64,000 nt of DNA, taken from assembly GCA_033064195.1 (NCBI GenBank), contig JARBJD010000048.1, positions 272,994 to 336,993 on the forward strand, given 5' to 3'. Position numbers and translations under genes: made by a program. A model generated the notes under the pieces. It saw only the letters and a list, made by a program, of their open reading frames with translations, did not search any database and was not told the origin of the DNA. The DNA is from Blattamonas nauphoetae (lineage: Eukaryota; Preaxostyla; Oxymonadida). This document shows, piece after piece, positions 47,663 through 58,600 of the stretch (position 1 is its first letter; every line of letters starts with the position of its first letter).

Positions 47663-48246
47663 TTAAGTCAAGGAAATGAAACAACGAAAGAATTGGTTGC
47701 ACGCACGCGTTCGTTCCTGGCGGAGGTGCGAGGTTGGCATTCCGACTTCATTGAAGGACTGCCCAGTCGTGATACTCGTTCCACGCATCAAATATTTCTG
47801 ATAATTGAACAGAGGGAGCACGGAGAGTGAGAGATGAGGCTGAATCAGAGCTTGAACGGGGTGAAGTATATGATAGGAATCGGGGCCATATGAGAGGTTA
47901 TCCATGTGACGACTCGAACAAAGAATGCCAGTTTTTGTGGAAGGTCGGGAATTTGGTGATAGTTCCCGTTGCCATCGTATGCATCGGATCTGAGTTTTGG
48001 AATCGCCATTGTCATCCATCCAGCTCGGAATAGACCGTAAATCTCTTCGAATGGGAGTTTCACATGGCGATGCTCACTGGAGCATGCTGTTGAACAACAG
48101 TTCCATTGTGGAGATGATAACAAAACTGCATGAAAAGAGCTGTAACAAGAGATCACCAATCGACTTTCCTCATCTTTTCTGAGATTGGCGTTGGATGGGA
48201 GAGGCGAGAAATGTTGTCGATTCGTAAAGATAGATTTCGGGTCCAT
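47663..48246 (-). other. Unassigned coding-like minus-strand stretch
   Basis: Two overlapping minus-strand frames (48246-47845 and 48019-47663) have plausible composition but no family I recognise. They may be exons of one short gene, or the decayed 3' end of the kinase-tail pseudogene immediately upstream. I see no convincing splice pair. Upstream of the phosphoglycerate mutase start there is no other candidate. Confidence 0.25.
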
Positions 48247-48257
48247 GACGAGAGCTA

Positions 48258-48922
48258 ATCGAAGAAATTAGGGATTCAAAAAGAGAATCATACTCCAATT
48301 CGCACTGATGAAGGGATCCCCGACAAGAAACTTTCTCCAGCCTTACCATTCACAAAGAATTGCACAGTTCGAGGTGTTGAGTCAAGATCAACTTCCATTC
48401 GAATGCAATCGAATTCTTTCAAACGAGAGTGGCAAGATTGAATTGGGAAGGAGGATGGAGTTTTGATGGAGATATATCCATGCGTGCTGAGACCGACAGA
48501 GTCTGAAAAGATGAAAATAGAGAAGAACAGGCTTTTTACATGACCCCCAAGAGATTCATTAACATTGGGGGTTGGATTAGTGGAATTTTCGATACCAACA
48601 GAAAAGGTTCCACCTGGTCAAACATTGAAGAGGAATTGAGCAGACCATAAAGCGAAAGAATGGTGATGGTGATTGAGACAATTCCAGATGTGAACGGATC
48701 GGAAATAAGGGCAGAACTCCATACAGGCGTTCCATCATCACTCCGACCACTATCTGTTCGGGTAATAGAGGTGCGATCAACAGAGAAATGTGATGGATCC
48801 GAGAAAAGGAGGAGTGGAAGTGCGTGGAGGTGAGTTGGAGCACATTGAGTCTGTGGTAGCGTAGACGGACGATCAGAAGTTGTTCTAACATCCACCATTG
48901 AGACGATTCCATCTCCAATCAT
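48258..48922 (-). pseudogene. Decayed beta-rich tail domain of the Blattamonas-type kinase family
   Basis: The minus strand encodes DPSHFSVDRTSITRTDSG, then SGIVSITITILSLYGLLNSSS (part), and in another frame DCIRMEVDLDSTPRTVQFF, VNGKAG and SGIPSSVRIGV. These are the recurring phrases of the SPRY/lectin-like C-terminal domain that follows kinase domains in this lineage. The same domain occurs decayed at 57.86-58.60 kb and in diverged form in the functional kinase at 49.2-51.0 kb. Stops and frame changes separate the pieces, and no kinase domain precedes it. It is a solo relic. Confidence 0.7.
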
Positions 48923-49194
48923 TTCCTGGTTTCAATCCAGCCCATAACTTTGAGGAGAGGTGAACCGAATTGCTAGAACACTACTTATTTCAAATATCAG
49001 CCACACCTTGACATATGTGCTTGAAAAAACGAATTGAGCAGATAGTTTCAAGGAGAATTACGCACCCAACAATTACTCATCAAAGAATTTTGATGCGGGT
49101 TGATCTGGCGTTGATATTTGTATCAAGATTGATTATCGAAGATGACAGAAAAAATCAAAGTTCCCGATGGATGTATGTCATTTTTCTGTTCTTC

Positions 49195-51048
49195 ATGAAT
49201 GATTATCGATGTGATTGTTCAAATTCCTGGGTTCGGATCATCAACTCTGGTGGGTTTGGGACGGTAGTGGAACTGATTGAAAATGCAACCAATACGCACT
49301 ATGCAGGAAAGATGATGCAATACTTGACTGAGATTAACATTTCGCGTTTCGACCGCGAGGTTGGAAGACTGCAAAGATTCTCGCATCCTCGAATTGTGAA
49401 ATTGAAAGAAGTGCTCACGATTGACAACTCAAAAGTGATGGTGATGGAACTGGGAGGTAAGTCTCTTGCAGAAATCGTGTATGACTACACGGAAAGGAAA
49501 GTCCTGATGCCTCGAGAAGTGTGTTCGTGAAGTGCGTTTTCTTCATCTTTTCTTTCCCAATCTATCTTGTTTTTCTTTTTCTTGTCATCCATTTGTGATT
49601 GTGTTGATTGTTTCAGGACGTATATCGGGTGATGGAGGATATTGCGTCCGCACTGGAATTGATGCACAACCACGAAAGTGGAAGGACAGCTCACGGCGAT
49701 ATCAAAATGGAGAACATTCTAATCGACGCAGATGGTCATGCGAAGCTCTGTATGCTTCCTTCTTCTCTCTCATTTTCATCATTTTTTCTCACTCTCATCG
49801 TTTTCTCGAATAGGTGACTTTGGAGCAGCGGAGTCGGAAAACGTGAGCATATCTCGTTCCGTGATGACGATGATGTACGTGTCGCCGGAGCGGATGAACT
49901 CGAGGACAGGACGAGCGACGTGTGAGGCAGATGTGTGGTCGCTGGGAGTGGTTCTGTTTTGGCTGCTGTTTGGAGAACCGCCGTTCACATCGGAGAATCC
50001 TCCCCAGCTGATTCGCGAGATCACATCATTCAAAGCGACAGCAATTCCGAATTCGTGTGGAGAAGAAGAGCGAGCACTGCTGATGCGAATGATGGACCCA
50101 GTCTGCATTCCTCTCCCAATTGAATATCCTTCCTTTTCCCTTTTCCTCCTCTCTTTTTCTCAGAGTGCTGAAACTCGAGTTACTTGTCGCCAGCTGTGCC
50201 GTGGCAAGTCGTTCCGATGCATTGTCAACACAATCGAAGGAATGTGGAAGCTGTTGGACGAAGAACAAGCCAGACGAATGAAAGCCGAACAAGAGAAGAA
50301 GAAGGCGGAAGAAGCGAAAGAACAAGCTGAAAGTGAAAAAGCAAAGCTGTCTGATAAAGTGAAGAGGACAGTGAAAGAACTTGAAGATGCAAGAGAAGGG
50401 AGGACGAAGAGTGAGCGAGAGAAGAGAGAGAGGACTGAGACGATGGAGCAGACTCAAGCGACGATTCCAACTGCGTGGGATGGAACAGAATCACTCCAAA
50501 CACTTGACAGAACTACTCACTCACTCACTCCAACCACTCTCACACAAATCGTCGCCTCTCCTCCAAATCTTCCGTGGAGAACAGCATTTACTGGACCGAT
50601 TCAGGAGGGAGAGTGGGAACTCAAAATCAGAACCAATGGAAGCATGCTCGGGAATGTGCGTGTGTTCTTCTCTCTTCTCATCTTCTCAGAACTTGGCTTC
50701 CTCAGACACCCACTTCCTGAAACTGCCATACTAAACAGTTGTGGAGCTTGGACAGGTGGGATTGGTGGTGAGTTCGTTCTTTGCGATGGAAGCATGTGGC
50801 AAGCTAGAGAATTCAAGCCAGCAGGAACAAACAAGAAGTGTGTTCAAATGGAAGAAACAGCAGCGATTAGAGTGAACATGTCGACTCGAGAAGCTCGACT
50901 GTTTGTGGACGATGAGGAACAGCCTGAGATCTTCACTAATATCCCTTCTTCTCTCTGCCTCGGAATCACAACTGGTTGGGAATCAAAATCTGTTGGAGTG
51001 CTGTGGCTGAAACGACTCCGGGAACATGATGAACTGCAACCGGACTGA
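49195..51048 (+). CDS. Protein kinase with HGD catalytic loop, coiled coil and beta-rich tail
   Basis: Five exons, 49195-49518, 49617-49749, 49814-50100, 50164-50659 and 50690-51048, with introns of 98, 64, 63 and 30 nt, sum to 532 codons in one frame. The Gly loop is SGGFGTVVE, the ATP Lys is in AGKMM, the alpha-C Glu in DREVGRL, the catalytic loop in TAHGDIKMENIL, the metal Asp in CDFGAAE, and SPER replaces APE. The catalytic Arg of HRD is Gly, so this is a non-RD kinase that should not need activation-loop phosphorylation. Residues about 280-350 form a Lys/Glu-rich coiled coil. The last 180 residues are a beta-rich SPRY/lectin-like domain. I recognise the architecture as a family expanded in Blattamonas. 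Substrates are unknown. Its stop lies 21 bp from the convergent gene. Confidence 0.9.
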
Positions 51049-51069
51049 TCACATTTTTCTCTCCTGTCT

Positions 51070-53793
51070 TCAGTTCATTCTTGTCATCTGTTTCTGTTTC
51101 ACTTCACGATCATACGCTCTTTCTTTTCGTTCTTTGTGAAAAAGAATGAACGAGAATTCAGCAAGCGACGAGAACAGTGCTGGCAGCGACGACGACACAA
51201 TCGGGTAGGGCTGGTGGGGGATTGGGGTGACTGTCTCGCCGTTGTCTGTCCGCACCACAGCGATGAATGGGTCGATGGTCGAGAGCTCGCGGTTCGTTGC
51301 GTATGCTCCGAACGGCTGGACGTGTGTGAGGTTCTCTGCAGCCCAGTCGATCAGCTCAGACACGAACAGATGCAGCTGGAATCCGCGCGTCATCGAAAAC
51401 CCGAATGGCGGTTGCAGAAGAGCTTCGGTCAGCTTGGTCGAGAAGATCAGAAGGATCTCGCACATGATTGCGTCCACAGCAGCCGGCGGGAAGAGAGTGC
51501 ATGTTGGGCTGGGCGATTCAAAGTGATCATAGTCGGGGTCGTTTGGTTGTGTGGTCTGACTCTGCAACAGCTCCAGTGCTTCCGACAGTGCTCCGAGCAG
51601 TTCCTCCAATCTGATCTTCTTGTGCCCGTTCTGCCGCGTCGATGGGAACACGAGGTCGTCCATCGGCATCCCCGTCGACATGTCGTCGTCGTCGATCATC
51701 TCCAGTCGAGTGATGAAGCAGTTGACGTTCACCGACGACGTGGTCGACGCCTGCACGTTCGCAAAGGCGTTTGACTGGATGGGGGAAGGGAGGGGCGAAG
51801 GGGAGGGAGAGGGCTGGAGATGGGGTTGTGGGACGGGAGTAGAAGAGACAGACGTGAACGGGATCTGAACCTTGCTCTGCGGAACCTCCTTCTTCGACGA
51901 GGCCGACCGAGAGAAGCTGTGAGAGCGCGAGGGAGGGGGTGGCTTGACGGAAGACTGCAGCTTCATGACAGGCACAGCTTTGGTCGCTGGCGTCGATGGC
52001 GGGACAGGGTTGAAGTACAAATCAGAGGTGGGGAAGAGCAGCGAGGACGACGTGGCTGAGAGGAGCGATGTGAGCGACGGAGAACGTGTGAGGAACTGCG
52101 AGCCTGTTGAGAGCGAGTCTGAGCGAGGATTCACTGTCAGCTTCTTCGACGGCATCGTCTGAGAAACAGTCAAGTCCAACGACTCGACAACTTTGTGGGT
52201 GGCGAATGGAAGCAGAAAGCGGTTGAACAGAAACAACGCAATGTGGTGAAGAAGAAGCGAGATGAGGTACTGCAAGGGCTGCTTGTACAACGTGGAAAGA
52301 GGCGGAGCACGAGACGGGCCACCGAAGAGCGATGCACGCCGCTCTGACCCAAACGACGACTGTGCACTCAAACTGGGAGAAGTGTCGGAGACAAGACAGG
52401 TGATGCTGAACAGAAACAGACACGTGTTCAGAAAGTACGCAGTTGTTGACAGGAAGTGTGTTGGTGACGTCTTCATTGAAAGGGCAGCCAGCACCTGGTT
52501 GTACAGGGCGGTGAGGAGATGGTTGCGGAAGGCGCCAGGCATCATCGGTACCGACTTGGTTGAGTTGACGTCGGGTGATGTGAGCCTCGTCGACTTGTTG
52601 CAGGCCACGATCAGCTGCGCCAGCGAGAGCCCCAGAAACGGGACGGGCGTGCCTGGCGAGGCGATGATGAGGGGCTTGGTCGTGCTCGCCTGGCTGTGCG
52701 CGCGACTGCGAGGGTCGACGGGAGTGGGCAGAGGCGTGACGGGACTGGTGGAGAGAGGAGGAGGCCGGAAGGGGCCTGATTTGGGAAGAGAGGGTGATTT
52801 GATGGAAGACGACGAGGTGATCGAGGTGCGCGTGGGAGGGGATGGGGAAGCAGTTGAATATTCAGAGAGAAGGGTTCGAACAGAAACGAAGGAGGGAGGG
52901 AAGAACTTCGTGTCTTGTGTGATGGGCGGCAGAGGAACGTAAACCGAAGGCGGGTGGAAGGGAGGAGCGTCTTGCGTTTTCTGCAGATGCAGCGAGACCG
53001 AAAAGGTGCTTGTCCCAGCCGACCCCACCGAGAACAATTTTGGGAAGAAGAGGTATTGTTGTGGGAGGGCGAAGATGGTGTGCAGCTGTGCAAGGAGTCC
53101 ATCGGGGCTCATCAGCGTGGGTAGGCTGGTGGACGCGGTGGAAGAGTGTTGGAGCTGGTGTATGCCACTGTGACCGAAGATGGAGGTGGGAGGAGGCTGA
53201 TCAGACGCATCAACCAGTTCCACTTCAGACCCGTCCATCGACGAAGGCGAATGTCCGCGGAGGACCGCGAGGTCTTGCGGCTGAAAGTGCATTGGCTGTG
53301 GGATCGCCAATTTGGGAGAAAAGTCTGACAATCTGGACTCATAGTCATCGTCCGTGCTGAGAGAGAACGTGGTTGAAGAGAGATATGGTTCAAGCGGTTG
53401 CACGGAGAGCGGTTCAGGAGTGTCAGTTTGAGTAGTTTGGGATGAATGAGGCGTGCTTGAATGAAGATTACGTTCAGAATATTGTTTTATTTGCAGAGAG
53501 TTTGGGGTACGGATGAGGTGAGGCATGACAGAGGTCGGCTGTGCCGAAGAAATTGAGAATTGTGTTGCTGAAATGACTCCCTCAATAAAAAAGCTATTGG
53601 GCGGGGTGCTGTCGTAAAAAGCATTGAATACAACAGAAATAGATTGAGTTTCGCATTCCTTCAGAGTAATCCCGAGCGCAAACAGAAAGTTGTTGAAGAA
53701 ATTTGAGAAAGTCTGTGACCCGACAAAAGGTTCAAAGACAAGAAAAGAAAGCTTCAACAGAGATGAGCTCTTGGTATTGTCTGAGGAAAGCAT
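51070..53793 (-). CDS. DIL-like domain protein, Ser/Pro-rich
   Basis: A 907-residue frame from an ATG at 53793 to TGA at 51070. The first 85 residues and residues about 415-480 and 770-830 are hydrophobic and helical. The rest is Ser/Pro/Thr-rich and probably disordered. The stretches FLSTTAYFLNTCLFLFS and IMCEILLIFSTKLTEALLQP followed by FVSELIDWAAE resemble the two halves of the DIL (dilute) cargo-binding domain of class V myosins and afadin-like proteins, separated here by a long insert. No motor or FHA domain is visible. The frame stays open and protein-like upstream of 53793 to about 53920 (HDLKLITAGRSGIYLFDEDS), so the true N-terminus is probably encoded further upstream and may need an exon I cannot place. 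Function as a trafficking adaptor is inference. Confidence 0.65.
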   Translation of the reverse strand: MLSSDNTKSSSLLKLSFLVFEPFVGSQTFSNFFNNFLFALGITLKECETQSISVVFNAFYDSTPPNSFFIEGVISATQFSISSAQPTSVMPHLIRTPNSLQIKQYSERNLHSSTPHSSQTTQTDTPEPLSVQPLEPYLSSTTFSLSTDDDYESRLSDFSPKLAIPQPMHFQPQDLAVLRGHSPSSMDGSEVELVDASDQPPPTSIFGHSGIHQLQHSSTASTSLPTLMSPDGLLAQLHTIFALPQQYLFFPKLFSVGSAGTSTFSVSLHLQKTQDAPPFHPPSVYVPLPPITQDTKFFPPSFVSVRTLLSEYSTASPSPPTRTSITSSSSIKSPSLPKSGPFRPPPLSTSPVTPLPTPVDPRSRAHSQASTTKPLIIASPGTPVPFLGLSLAQLIVACNKSTRLTSPDVNSTKSVPMMPGAFRNHLLTALYNQVLAALSMKTSPTHFLSTTAYFLNTCLFLFSITCLVSDTSPSLSAQSSFGSERRASLFGGPSRAPPLSTLYKQPLQYLISLLLHHIALFLFNRFLLPFATHKVVESLDLTVSQTMPSKKLTVNPRSDSLSTGSQFLTRSPSLTSLLSATSSSLLFPTSDLYFNPVPPSTPATKAVPVMKLQSSVKPPPPSRSHSFSRSASSKKEVPQSKVQIPFTSVSSTPVPQPHLQPSPSPSPLPSPIQSNAFANVQASTTSSVNVNCFITRLEMIDDDDMSTGMPMDDLVFPSTRQNGHKKIRLEELLGALSEALELLQSQTTQPNDPDYDHFESPSPTCTLFPPAAVDAIMCEILLIFSTKLTEALLQPPFGFSMTRGFQLHLFVSELIDWAAENLTHVQPFGAYATNRELSTIDPFIAVVRTDNGETVTPIPHQPYPIVSSSLPALFSSLAEFSFILFHKERKERAYDREVKQKQMTRMN

Positions 53794-53896
53794 GGTTTTT
53801 AGCCTCGATAAAGGAAGAACCGTTGATGAATCTTCATCAAACAGATAGATTCCAGATCGCCCAGCTGTAATGAGCTTTAGATCATGTTCCGAAAAC

Positions 53897-54290
53897 TTAG
53901 AAGTAAGCGGTTGCTTCTGTTGAAAGGCTTGTCACATATCCACCCCAATCCCCATTTTTATCGTTCAGCTGCCTCTGCTCATACACATCGTCGAATCCTT
54001 CCATTCTCAGATGTCGATGAACAATCTTCACTGATTGACCAAGATCGAGACCTTGCTTGTTCAATTTTCGCTGAACTTGCACTGGCTCGAAGAGAAAACT
54101 CAGACTGGACATGTCTTTGTCATAAAAGGTTTTGGCGCTTGTGATGGCCGTAAAGAGCGGAAGTTTCAGAATAAAACTCATGTCTGGTTGATTGAATGTA
54201 CAAATTAGGAGGAATCTGCCCAAAAGACGCATGAATTTGAACAATTGTTCATCATCCACGATCGAATACAATTGTTGGACAATTTTGGGA
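53897..54290 (-). pseudogene. ARM-like repeat family, C-terminal fragment
   Basis: The minus strand encodes YSIVDDEQLFKFMRLL, then SFILKLPLFTAITS, then VKIVHRHLRMEGFDDVYEQR. These are the closing repeats of the same ARM-like family seen at 11.8-13.4 kb. The N-terminal two thirds are absent, so this is a relic. It abuts the 5' end of the DIL-like gene and may have replaced or displaced that gene's first exon. Confidence 0.75.
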
Positions 54291-54949
54291 AATTGGAAAA
54301 TGCCGGAAAAAAGTCAAACAAAATGCGAACCTTTTCTCCAGCTCCAAATCATGTCATGTCACAGTACGACCCTTCCATTCGTCGCGATGTTGAGAGTTTG
54401 CTGTGAGAACGACAGACCATCAGCTTTTGATCCCATGTCAGAAACTGTGTTGGACCGTCAAACCTACCGAATTGATCCCTCAATCAGATGTTTTTTGGAT
54501 AGAGCGAGCTGATGACGAGATGGAGATGAATGAAGTAGATGGGAGGACTCCGGTTTGTGGAAGGAAGTGGCTGTGGAGAGTGGTCATCAATAGGCCCAAG
54601 AACGCGCAAGGGTTCAACAAAGTTTCCAAATTATCAAAATGGTCCAACAACTGTACCGATTGGCACACAGATGGCGAATATATCCCTCAGACGGCACGAG
54701 AACACGCTTCAAGACTGTCTCATGAAGTGTTTGGTCCTCGATCGGGTTTTCCTTCCTGAGGCCGTTGAAATGAGCAGGAAAAGAGAGGCTGAATGATGAT
54801 GAGAGGATGAAGGTGAAGTTGCATACCTCGTCTCGTCGACTCTGACCATCACATCGACGTCTTTCGTCTCCGATTCTGCGAAGAGTGGAGGAATGTTCTG
54901 AGTCGACCTTGGACAGGACTCTACCTCGTCGCTCCCGTGGATGAGCTCA
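54291..54949. other. Unassigned stretch
   Basis: Several short open frames occur on the plus strand (for example 54403-54759), but none is recognisable and they have no consistent splice pattern. It could be decayed coding sequence. Confidence 0.3.
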
Positions 54950-54996
54950 TAGTGGTGTTAGAAACCCGCCCGCGTTCAGAAACCCGCAACCGGTGT
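54950..54996 (+). repeat. Solo end resembling the 476-bp MITE terminus
   Basis: Starts TAGTGGTGTTAGAAACCCGC and repeats AAACCCGC about 17 bp later. This is the same layout (TAGTGGT, then two spaced AAACCCG cores) as the left end of the element at 12248. It is preceded by TCA, the same trinucleotide used as the target there. I could not find the matching inverted end downstream. Confidence 0.45.
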
Positions 54997-55542
54997 CCAA
55001 AAAACCGCAACCGAACGATCTTCATCATACTCTCACTCTTTCATCATTTATTCACATGGGACAATATTTTTGACATCATAGGTCTCAACCGAAAAAGGAC
55101 ACTTTCCGAAAATCCGTAAATCCTTCACGAATTGAGATGATATGTATTTTTTAATTGAGATTCTTGATGTTCTGATCTCCATGATCGTTCTTCTCTGAAA
55201 AGGATTCTGATCGAACCATAATAGTGATATTCTGTCCAAGATTTTCTGGAAAGGGCGTTTTACGATTTCGCTGTCTGTCTACGGCAGTGTAGTCATGAAT
55301 TAATTAGCCATCAGTATCCTGGACACAGTCTGTTCTCACTATTTCGTCATCTCACCTCAATCTCAGATATTCTGCTTCTCAGACCTTTTGTCACATTTTT
55401 CCTTTCCTCTATCCCTCTCTCCCAGCAAACCCTCCTTGTAGTGCTCAACCACTGTCATCGAACGCACCTTTTCTGCCCGTGCCAATCATCAACCCTTCAT
55501 TCTCATCCCTTCCTCCTCCTTCCTTGTCTTCCCTTCCTCCAG
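54997..55542. other. AT-rich non-coding stretch
   Basis: AT-rich and without a clear frame up to about 55380, possibly the interior of a decayed element whose left end is at 54950. From 55380 to 55542 it is C/T-rich and may contain the missing first exon(s) of the lipase gene, since several CCTCCAG/CTCCCAG-type acceptors occur. Confidence 0.35.
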
Positions 55543-57081
55543 ATATCTTCTCCACTCTCCTTCTTGTTTGTGGATGGGGTCAATTATTGTGACAGCAGAC
55601 TGGGCAAGCTCACGCAGGCATACAACACGTTGATGAAAACTCTCTCAGAAGCGGACTATGTCGAGCGCAAGGATCTGTACGCTAGTCCCCGTATATCTCT
55701 CTTTCGGTTTTATTCTTTATTTGTTCTCTGCTAGTCTTGGTTCGTAGGATTGGAGACTCATCAATGTCTTCGACCACGCTGCCTCAGCTGATGACCAGGA
55801 TCTTAAAAAAACTTGTCGAAACGGCCTTCCGCGTGTGTGTCCCACTCTCCCTAATTTCTTGCAGCAATAACAAGAACAAGGTCGTGCTCGGCGGACACAG
55901 TGCTTGTGGCATCGTCGCCCACCGCTTTGTTACCAGTGGCATCGTTGATCAGTCTTGGATCGACGCTTACATCTTTGTTGTCATCTCTTCGGGTGCTCCC
56001 TTCGGCGGTGCTCCGATGGCGTTTGGTTCTTCAGCGTCGCCAAGAAAGTGGATGTTCCCGTGGGTGTGCAGGGAGAGATGAACGTTATTTTTTGGGATGA
56101 TTGATGATTCACGCTGTTCTTCTGTTATATTCGTTCAATCTTTACCGTTCTTTCCGTCACAGTTCGGGGAGTCCACAATCAACATTCTGACGCAAGATTG
56201 CGGCTGTCTGCACTGGATGATCCCCAGCAAGAACACCTTCGACGACAATTATGTCGTTGGCCAGCTCAAAAGTATGCTTTCCACTCCATCTTCCATTATA
56301 TTCACTGCTTTCTCTTTCATCTTCAAAACATCCACAGTCCTCTCCCCTCCTCCCCTCCAACATATCCTCCCTTCACCCACTCTCCCCCTCTCCCATCTCT
56401 CTGCTTGCAAAGGCGACATTATGCGCAACATCACAATGAAGAACAGGACGTGGACATTCGACCAGGGAGGTAAGGCCGGTTTGAAGACAGACATCCAACA
56501 CACTCGAAACATCACCGACAAGCCTCTCGTCAAGCCGAAGGTGATGACACACGTGATGTACTCGATTGGTCTGTGTTTATCCATGTTTCTGCCCTTCCCA
56601 CTCTCTCCATCTTTCTCTATTTTTGTTGCCTTATCTGCCAATCATTCGTGTCTCCTTCTTTTCTGCGCTTCTTCGTCGTCGTTAGGTGTCACAACCACTG
56701 CTGGTGTGATTCTGAATGCTACCAATCCGCGCAGGTGGTCGGACACGCATTCTGATTACTACGTGGATGGCGACGGCACAGTCCCGATTGTTTCACTCAG
56801 TGGTGTGCCTTATTTCCGTTCATTCTCGTTCTGTGCCCTTTCTTACCATTCTTTTCGCTCTCCCTTCCCTCGCCTGATTTTCCACTCTTTTCTCATCTTT
56901 CGCAGTCCTCCGCAAGTGGAGAGACACCTCGCTTGTCGAATTCCACACGTACCGTGGCTGTGACCACATGGGCATTATCACAGACGCTGTCCCAATTGGC
57001 CATATTTTGGACATCACTGCGCCGGAAACTGCCGCGAATATGGAGGATGAGGACTCACTCAACCCTCCCGACGACTTTTAG
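55543..57081 (+). CDS. LCAT/PDAT-like alpha/beta-hydrolase (acyltransferase or phospholipase)
   Basis: Exons encode VNYCDSRLGKLTQAYNTLMK; DWRLINVFDHAASADDQD; VVLGGHSACGIVAHRF with SSGAPFGGAPMAF; GESTINILTQDCGCLHWM (56163-56271); 56413-56568; YYVDGDGTVP (56686-56799); and LVEFHTYRGCDHMGII (56906-57081, ending TAG). The nucleophile Ser in GHSACG, the Asp in DGDGTVP and the His in CDHMG form the lecithin:cholesterol acyltransferase-type triad. The later introns, 56084-56162, 56272-56412, 56569-56685 and 56800-56905, keep phase. The earlier part needs one-base shifts: at a run of seven A near 55806, near 56028, and at the 55.69-55.75 kb intron. The N-terminal part of the family, with signal peptide and lid, is not found. 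Either a young pseudogene or assembly indels. Confidence 0.75.
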
Positions 57082-57296
57082 CCGTCTATGTTAATTCACC
57101 ACACTTTTATCCTGTTATCTTCGCAATTCTGTATTTACAGAGAGTTCCCCCTCTTTTGCTCAACATTGGACAGACGTAATGTCTTGAATATTGTGGAGAG
57201 ACGTATCGTGTTGTGATTTTGTATGCTGCCCTTGATTCATGGAGGATCATCATGAGAGAAGGGCATGATCGATCCGTCATCAACGATGCAAGAAGA

Positions 57297-57790
57297 ATGT
57301 CCTCATCAATTGAATCCACATCGTTCTATTATGCCCAAAAACTCTGAAGCAGATGGAATAATCATGTCAGAACGTGAACCATTCCTCACATTCGATCCCA
57401 ACGCACAATTGTCGATTGAGGACAAATCGAGAATTTACTGTTCGCTTGTTGCCCTTGTGTAAGCTGAACACCTGTTTGATGAAGCCCTTCAAGGCAGAGC
57501 TGTCCAATTTTTGAAGAAACTTGAACCAACATGGAAACAATCAGAACAAGAAGCGAACTTCGTTATCGACCTTGTTCCTTCTTCGACTGGATCGTTCACG
57601 CTTCAGCCAGATCGCCTTCTGGCTTTGTTCAGAGTATTTCCACTCTATTGTCATCTCCTCACTCGACTGTGGTCGCAGTGGTGATGACCTTCCTGGACAG
57701 AACAAACAGAGCTTCATCGAGCGAAATCCATCTTCGTATCAAGCTTCCAATCCTCTCTTCAATCATCATTCATCGATGAAACTGGTTCAA
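57297..57790 (+). pseudogene. ARM-like repeat family, N-terminal fragment
   Basis: Encodes REPFLTFDPNAQLSIEDKSR, then in a shifted frame AEHLFDEALQGRAVQFLKKL and VIDLVPSSTGS, then SGFVQSISTLLSSPHSTVV. This is the N-terminal half of the ARM-like family. At least one stop (after ALV) and two frame changes break it. Its C-terminal end appears to lie at 59.75-59.98 kb, beyond a kinase-tail relic. Confidence 0.7.
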
Positions 57791-57859
57791 AAGTTTCTGA
57801 AAGTTCGTATCTCCACATTCTTCACATTCCATCTGGTTTCAAAGGAACTATTCATTTCC

Positions 57860-58600
57860 CGATCTAACTCATGGCCTTACCTCCACTACTCTTCACTGCT
57901 CCTTCCCACTTCATCGTGCGCTCCTCGATCATCACTCGTACAGCAGGTGCCATCACTCCGAAAAGATCTACCAACACCAGCTTGATTCTCATTGGAGACC
58001 CTGTCACAACGGGAATTGTATCCGTCACTATGACGATTCTCTCTCTTCCCGCAACCGATTGTTTCTCGTTTTCTTCTTCATCGTTGTCAACCTACCCTGG
58101 AGAAATCTTCATTGGTCTTCTCGACTCAACTACACCTGACACCGAAGTGGATGAAATCATTGGATGTAATATTAAGAGTTTGTCTCCCTTTTCCTCATAT
58201 CTCCAGATTCTCTCTCACTCTCTTCATCGACTGGTCGAATCAACCTCAAGACACCATCCACCCGTCGCGTCACTGAACTGCCGTTAAACTACTCACATTT
58301 GAAGGAAGGAGCTTGTGTGTGGATGTAGGTGGACATGGAATCGACACCTCGAACAGTCTAATTCTTCATGAATGGGAAAGCTGGCCAGCTTTATGTTTCT
58401 GGTCTTTCCCAATCTGTCAGAATCGGTGTTTGCTTCTCTCGTTTTTGTTCTCTTTCAAGTTCACTGTTTTTGTGCAAGAAACGTCGTTCGGAATTGACAG
58501 AATCGCTCGACAGCAAAGACCAACCCCAATCGCACCGGAAATGAAAGATCTGACTTGCCAGAACTTGACCACACTTGTCTTTCGTGAAGGATACTGAAAG
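57860..58600 (+). pseudogene. Decayed kinase-tail (SPRY/lectin-like) domain
   Basis: Plus-strand frames encode PSHFIVRSSIITRTAG, then DPVTTGIVSVTMTILSLP, then LSTYPGEIFIGLLDSTTP, and after several breaks VDMESTPRTV, MNGKAGQLYVSG and RPTPIAPEMKDL. These are the signature phrases of the beta-rich tail domain, in order. Multiple stops and frame changes make it clearly dead. No kinase domain lies upstream. Confidence 0.75.
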
